Assembly: GCA_042408875.1 (NCBI GenBank) | Contig: JBHOQS010000019.1 | Span: forward strand, 1-64,000 | DNA: 64,000 nt | Reading direction: 5' to 3' | Source of the DNA: JBHOQS01 sp042408875 | Lineage (GTDB): Bacteria; Chloroflexota; UBA11872; JBHOQS01 | In this document: positions 60,463-64,000 of the stretch, one piece after another | How positions within the stretch are numbered: the first letter of the stretch is position 1 | How the letters are laid out: each line of letters begins with the position of its first letter | Program-made: the position numbers and the translations under genes | Notes under the pieces: generated by a model | The model's input: the letters and a program-made list of their open reading frames with translations, nothing else | What the model was told of the DNA's origin: nothing | Databases searched by the model: none

Positions 60463-61209
60463 ATGCGATACGAAAGCGGCGGGGGCAGCCGGCCTGCGTC
60501 CCAGCAGCGCGGTCCCCTGCACGGCACAATCACTGATCTCACCGAGCAAGTTCACCATCGCGGCCGCGTCAACGTGTACCTTGATGGCCACTTCGCCTTC
60601 GGGGTGAGTGCTGAGCTCGCCGTCACCGCGGGATTGCAGCCTGGTCGCGTGCTGTCTGCCCCCGATGTTGCACAGTTGCTCCGTGCCGACGCCCTGCACA
60701 CAGCCCGCGAGGCGGCATTACGCTTCCTGGGATACCGCCCTCGCAGCGAGGCCGAGGTCCGCGCGTATCTCGAGCGCCGGAAGGGATACCCGCCCGATGT
60801 CGTGGCCGAGGCCGTAGAGTGGCTCCGCGAGCGGGGCTACATCGACGATGCGGCCTTCGCCCAGTTCTGGGTAGCGAACCGCATGGCCTTCCGCCCGCGC
60901 GGGCGCCGCCTGCTGCGCGCTGAGCTGCGCGGGAAAGGTGTCGCGCGTGAAACAGTCGAGGCTGCCCTCGAGCCACTCGACCGTGAAGGCGAGGCCCTGA
61001 TCGAACAGGCTGCACGCATGCAGCTCCGGCGACTCACCCTCGACGACAAGGCAGACTTCCAGCGCTTCCGTGCGAAGATGATTGCCTCCCTGGCCCGCCG
61101 CGGCTTTGACTACGAAGAGATCACCGCCATCGTTCGCCAGCTCTGGGATGAACTCCATGACGAGGGCGCTCGTCCCATTCGGGACGACGATGGCCAGGCT
61201 GAGAGTTAG
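60463..61209 (+). CDS. recX: Regulatory protein RecX
   Basis: 248 residues. RecX inhibits RecA filaments and its ATPase. The three-helix repeats of the family are visible: LHTAREAALRFLGYRPRSEA and EVRAYLERRKGYPPDVV, the DDAAFAQFWVANRMAFRPRG segment, and the C-terminal RRGFDYEEITAIVRQLWDEL. The N-terminal beta segment (GRVNVYLDGHFAFGVSAELA) precedes them, as in the longer Gram-positive-type proteins. No recA is adjacent. The start is uncertain, as no strong ribosome site precedes the ATG at 60463. The gene is convergent with the kinase remnant at 61206. Confidence 0.85.
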   Translation: MRYESGGGSRPASQQRGPLHGTITDLTEQVHHRGRVNVYLDGHFAFGVSAELAVTAGLQPGRVLSAPDVAQLLRADALHTAREAALRFLGYRPRSEAEVRAYLERRKGYPPDVVAEAVEWLRERGYIDDAAFAQFWVANRMAFRPRGRRLLRAELRGKGVARETVEAALEPLDREGEALIEQAARMQLRRLTLDDKADFQRFRAKMIASLARRGFDYEEITAIVRQLWDELHDEGARPIRDDDGQAES

Positions 61210-61684
61210 CAGGATAGCCAGGAGGTAGCAGGCGCGCATGCCCTGAGCTCTGCGCGCGAGAGCGGAAGCTCAACGAAGAAGGTTGTCCCTTGCCCAGGTT
61301 CGCTCTCAACCCAGATGCGTCCGCGGTGGAGAGCTACGATCGGGGCACAGATGTACAGCCCCAATCCCAGCCCGTTCGTGATCGTGGTCACGTTCGGGCC
61401 ACGGTAGAAGCGCTCGCACAGGCGCTCCTGGGCATTGGCGTCCCGCGCGACGCCCTCGTCGCGCACGGTGATGCGGGTATGCTCATTGAGCTGCTGCAAT
61501 GTCAGGGCGATCTCGCCACCTCTGGGGAGTACTTCACCATCTTGCTCAACAGGTTCGCTAGCATCTGCTCGATCCGGCCCGCGTCGCAGGTGCATACGAA
61601 CGTTTCCGGCAGCTCCAGGTCGATCCGGTGCATGTCGGTGGTGACCTGTCCCTGCTCGGCCACACGCCGTAATGCTTTCTCCAT
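61206..61684 (-). pseudogene. Histidine kinase remnant, truncated and frameshifted
   Basis: Read on the minus strand, one frame (about 61684-61522) gives LRRVAEQGQVTTDMHRIDLE and MLANLLSKMVKYSPE, the region from the dimerisation domain end to the N-box. The other frame, down to 61206, continues with GGEIALTLQQLNEHTRITVR, RLCERFYRGPN and the G2-box GLGLGLYICAPIVALHRGRI, WVESEPGQGTTFFVEL. The break falls in a short G run (GAGGTGG where GAGGGTGG would keep the frame) at about 61519-61522, that is one missing base. The H-box and all upstream domains are absent. The glycines of the first G-box are lost too (DEGVARDANAQE). It is clearly a decayed gene. Confidence 0.8.
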
Positions 61685-61695
61685 GCTCCCATGAG

Positions 61696-61819
61696 GGCGC
61701 CTGTGCAGGCGCCGCGCTGACGGCACAGGCGTATACAAGCTTTCAGGTACAGGAATACCCTGTCGCCTGGTGTGCAGTACTCACCCGGCGACAGGCATAT
61801 TCTCGCCAGTGCACTGGCG
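61696..61819. repeat. Cluster of three perfect hairpins upstream of the kinase remnant
   Basis: GGCGCCTG/CAGGCGCC at 61696-61713 (loop of 2), CCTGTCGCC/GGCGACAGG at 61759-61795 (loop of 19), and the 16-bp palindrome CGCCAGTGCACTGGCG at 61804-61819. The region has no coding support. Confidence 0.6.
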
Positions 61820-61894
61820 CTGAGAGAACAGAGGCAGGACTTCCGAGGGGAATGTGGCTACTTAGGCTACACCTACCACCTACAGGCGCCCAAG

Positions 61895-62866
61895 CTACCA
61901 ACGAGCACCTGTCGCATACACTTCAGGATTGGCGCACCAGCGGGGCCGGCCGCCGCGCAGCACCGTGACGACCTCCTCGGCTACCATCGTCGCCATGCGG
62001 TACATGGCTTCTTCGGTATGTGCAGCCATATGCGGTGTGACGATCACGTTCCCCAGCCGAAAGAGTGGGTGATCTGCCGGGGGCGGCTCCTCCGCAAACA
62101 CATCCAGTGCGGCGCCAGCCAGCCGCCCAGCAACCAAGGCATCGTAGAGCGCCTGCTCGTCAATCACGCCACCGCGCGCAGTGTTGATGAGATAGGCACC
62201 GGGCTTCATCCATCCAAGCTGCTCGGCTCTCAGGAGGCCCCGCGTCGCTGGCGTGAGCGGCACGTGGAGGGTCACAACGTCTGAGCGCGAGAGTAGTGAG
62301 CGCAAGTCCGGGGCGAGCTCGATCCCCAGCGCGGCTGCCTGCTCAGGCGACACCACCGGGTCAAGCCCGATCACCTGCATGGCGAGTGCAGTACGGAACA
62401 TCTCAGCGACCCGCCTGCCGATCCTGCCAAGCCCGATGATGCCAACCGTCTTACCGGCAAGCTCCATCCCGAAGAGTTCATTCCGCGCAGCAAAGTGTCC
62501 CGCGCGCAGCGCCCGATCACCAGGCAGGATGCGCTTTGCTAGCGCGAGCATGAAGCCCAGTACATGCTCTGCCACAGACTCGGCGTTGGCTTCGGGGGTG
62601 AACACCACCGGGATGCCGCGCCGGGTGCACGCCTCCAGGTCCACGCTGTCAACGCCAACGCCGTGGCGGCCAACTACTTGTAGCTTCGGCGCAGCTTCCA
62701 CCATCTCAGCCGGAAAACGAGTGATCCGTAACACGACCGCGTCCGCGTCCTGGATCACCGCGCGCAGCGTTCCCGGATCGGAGGAGGCCGGGCGAACCAC
62801 GTCACCGGCCTGCTTGAGGATACGAATACCCTCCGGATGGATCGGCTCTGTCACAACGATCTTCAC
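61895..62866 (-). CDS. D-2-hydroxyacid dehydrogenase (phosphoglycerate dehydrogenase-like)
   Basis: 323 residues from a GTG at 62866, preceded by GGGAG. NAD-binding VGIIGLGRIGRRVAEMF, substrate-side VLRITRFPAEMVEAAPKLQV, the catalytic Arg region LINTARGGVIDE, Glu in the following helix, and His in VTPHMAAHTEEAM are all present. It lacks the C-terminal ACT domain of SerA, so it may act as a phosphoglycerate, glyoxylate or other 2-hydroxyacid dehydrogenase. The ribosome-site region is duplicated upstream (62871-62896). The gene is divergent from plsC. Confidence 0.9.
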   Translation of the reverse strand: MKIVVTEPIHPEGIRILKQAGDVVRPASSDPGTLRAVIQDADAVVLRITRFPAEMVEAAPKLQVVGRHGVGVDSVDLEACTRRGIPVVFTPEANAESVAEHVLGFMLALAKRILPGDRALRAGHFAARNELFGMELAGKTVGIIGLGRIGRRVAEMFRTALAMQVIGLDPVVSPEQAAALGIELAPDLRSLLSRSDVVTLHVPLTPATRGLLRAEQLGWMKPGAYLINTARGGVIDEQALYDALVAGRLAGAALDVFAEEPPPADHPLFRLGNVIVTPHMAAHTEEAMYRMATMVAEEVVTVLRGGRPRWCANPEVYATGARW

Positions 62867-62870
62867 CTTG

Positions 62871-62919
62871 GTGCTCCCTGACGTGTGCTCCCTGACATAT
62901 ACTACCGGCGTATACTACC
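62871..62919. repeat. Two short tandem duplications in the dehydrogenase leader
   Basis: GTGCTCCCTGAC occurs at 62871-62882 and 62885-62896, and TATACTACC at 62898-62906 and 62911-62919. On the minus strand the first repeat carries the GGGAG ribosome site, so this site is duplicated. Confidence 0.6.
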
Positions 62920-63020
62920 AGGGGAAGGGCCTTCGGCGTACGCTGGTCTGGCCAGCGGCGCGATTATACGCAAGGAGGGGCTTGCCGTGAAAGGATCTTG
63001 CCGCGTAAGAGGTGGGGACT

Positions 63021-63689
63021 GTGATCACTGAGCAGCGTGGCCTGCCGTCTGAGCTACGCACGCAGATACCGACCTATAACAACCTTATTCTGCGTATTTC
63101 CCGGCTGATTGGCGAGCGCTACTTCGAGTGGTACCACCGCATCGAGTGCACCGGGGCAGAGCGCGTGCCGCGGGCAGGGCCGCTCTTGGTCGTTGCCAAC
63201 CATGCCAGCAATCTGGACCCATTCGCTCTCTCCTACGGCATACCGCGCCCGGTGAGCTTTCTGGCCAAGCGGGAGCTCTTTGGCATTCCTGTAGTCGGCT
63301 ACCTCCTGCGCCAGTGGGGCTGCTTCCCGATCGACCGCGAGGAGGCAGACATTAGCGCGGCACGTACCAGCCTGGCTATCCTGCGCGCCGGGCTGGCGCT
63401 GGGGCTCTTCCCTGAAGGGACGCGCACCCGCACCGGCCAGCTCCAACCGTTCAAGACCGGCGTGGCCAAGATCGCTGTGCGTGCCCGCGCCCCTATTCTT
63501 CCTGTAGGGCTCCTCGGGACGTTCGAGGCGCTGCCGCCCGGGGCCCTGCTGCCGAAGCCGGCCAAGATCCGCGTCCGCTACGGCACGCCCTTTGAACTCA
63601 GTGACTATTACGACCGACGCATCAGCGACGACGACGCGGCGGAGGCCACCAGGCGCATCCGAGAGGCAGTCGCTCAGCTCCTGCGCTGA
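63021..63689 (+). CDS. plsC: 1-acyl-sn-glycerol-3-phosphate acyltransferase
   Basis: 222 residues from a GTG at 63021, preferred because AGAGGTGGGG lies just upstream; a GTG at 63012 overlaps that ribosome site. The acyltransferase motifs are clear: NHASNLDP (HX4D), the FPEGTRTR block with GQLQPFKTGVAKIAVRA, and IDREEADISAAR. The enzyme makes phosphatidic acid from lysophosphatidic acid at the membrane. It is divergent from the dehydrogenase gene and followed by the partial Asp-box gene on the other strand. Confidence 0.92.
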   Translation: MITEQRGLPSELRTQIPTYNNLILRISRLIGERYFEWYHRIECTGAERVPRAGPLLVVANHASNLDPFALSYGIPRPVSFLAKRELFGIPVVGYLLRQWGCFPIDREEADISAARTSLAILRAGLALGLFPEGTRTRTGQLQPFKTGVAKIAVRARAPILPVGLLGTFEALPPGALLPKPAKIRVRYGTPFELSDYYDRRISDDDAAEATRRIREAVAQLLR

Positions 63690-63738
63690 AGCGGCTCTTG
63701 TCCCTCTGCTGCTCTTCTGACCTACTCCTTGAGTTACG

Positions 63739-64000
63739 TTACTGGGCTCTCCCGGCCGGTCCGAAGGTGCCATCACGTACGCCAGCGGTTACCGCCGTGA
63801 TCCGCGGCAGGTGTTCACTAAGCAAGTCCCACGTTTGCCCACCGTCGGTTGACGCGTAGAGCTCGCCAGTGGTTGTGCCAAGGTAGATCCCTGGCGGATC
63901 AAGTGGGTCAACGGCAAGTGCATCCCGCAGGACGCCTCCATGGTGGGGGATCTTGCCACACATGCCCAGCGGCTGCCAGTGCACACCGCCATCCTGGCTG
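63739..64000 (-). CDS. C-terminal part of an Asp-box (BNR/sialidase-like) repeat protein, cut by the window edge
   Basis: Read on the minus strand from the edge, the frame gives SQDGGVHWQPLGMCGKIPHH, then GVLRDALAVDPLDPPGIYLG, then TTTGELYASTDGGQTWDLL and ends at 63739. Two Asp-box motifs (SxDxGxxW) are visible: SQDGGVHW and STDGGQTW. The pattern fits WD40/BNR-type beta-propellers of exo-sialidase, sortilin or photosystem-assembly type. The 5' part lies beyond 64000. Function unknown; extracellular glycan or adhesion roles are common. Confidence 0.8.
   Translation of the reverse strand, partial: SQDGGVHWQPLGMCGKIPHHGGVLRDALAVDPLDPPGIYLGTTTGELYASTDGGQTWDLLSEHLPRITAVTAGVRDGTFGPAGRAQ

Noticed and set aside
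61772..62284. Plus-strand frame of 170 codons
   Set aside because: Mostly antisense to the dehydrogenase gene and His/Arg-rich without a motif.
1..64000. CRISPR array, insertion sequence with transposase, or prophage
   Set aside because: No regularly spaced repeats with unique spacers and no transposase, integrase or phage structural gene were seen; the short tandem repeats lack spacers.

Overview
The window is GC-rich chromosomal DNA from a bacterium that most resembles the Chloroflexota (Thermomicrobia-like). That call is an inference from gene content: several paralogous amidohydrolase/Rieske modules, Tat-type lipoprotein solute-binding proteins, a 7TM sensor of the type common in that phylum, glycosyltransferase-like multi-spanning proteins, DUF1405, and KimA-like and ABC1 proteins. 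No rRNA, tRNA, CRISPR array, transposase or prophage gene was recognised. Both edges cut genes: a C-terminal fragment at 2-148 and an Asp-box (BNR) protein at 63739-64000.

Layout. 364-6394: isocitrate/isopropylmalate-type dehydrogenase, a broken PIN toxin, then amidohydrolase, Rieske protein, sugar-type binding lipoprotein and enolase-superfamily enzyme. 6830-9444: a 7TM receptor without a kinase domain, translationally coupled to an AfuA/FbpA-like binding lipoprotein. 9477-20934: exported bactofilin-like membrane protein, PflX-type radical SAM enzyme, oligoendopeptidase F, envelope glycan/membrane proteins, metallo-beta-lactamase hydrolase and a glycosidase-like TIM-barrel protein. 21127-25236: a second catabolic module (amidohydrolase, binding protein, amidohydrolase, Rieske). 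25342-36455: small conserved protein with a near-consensus promoter and operator, ABC1 kinase, NagA, ThiO-like oxidase, receiver-only regulator, HAAS membrane protein, MEMO protein, RraA aldolase, DegV, and one unknown. 36629-42797: Rieske protein with a large helical domain, two more binding lipoproteins, DUF1405. 42958-49063: HemB, MnmA, KimA-like permease and SucD without SucC. 49388-56800: two-component system followed by a MacAB-like efflux operon whose adaptor has an exceptional coiled-coil repeat domain. 57184-59184: parS-like site, ParA and ParB. The end holds DUF362, RecX, a broken histidine kinase, a D-2-hydroxyacid dehydrogenase and PlsC.

How it may work together. Three related amidohydrolases, two small Rieske proteins with an enlarged cluster loop, an enolase-superfamily enzyme, a RraA-type aldolase and five binding lipoproteins suggest degradation of a small acidic, sugar-acid or aromatic compound. 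The lipoproteins have no import permease or ATPase anywhere in the window, so they must share transporters encoded elsewhere or act as sensors. The strongest candidates for something undescribed are this amidohydrolase-Rieske-binding-protein module and the coupled 7TM receptor/binding-protein pair.

Regulatory structure is rich: convergent genes share hairpin terminators (33731-33763, 45545-45564), 11-bp-phased direct repeats lie before the response regulator and before the efflux operon, and two MITE-like inverted-repeat elements sit in intergenic DNA.
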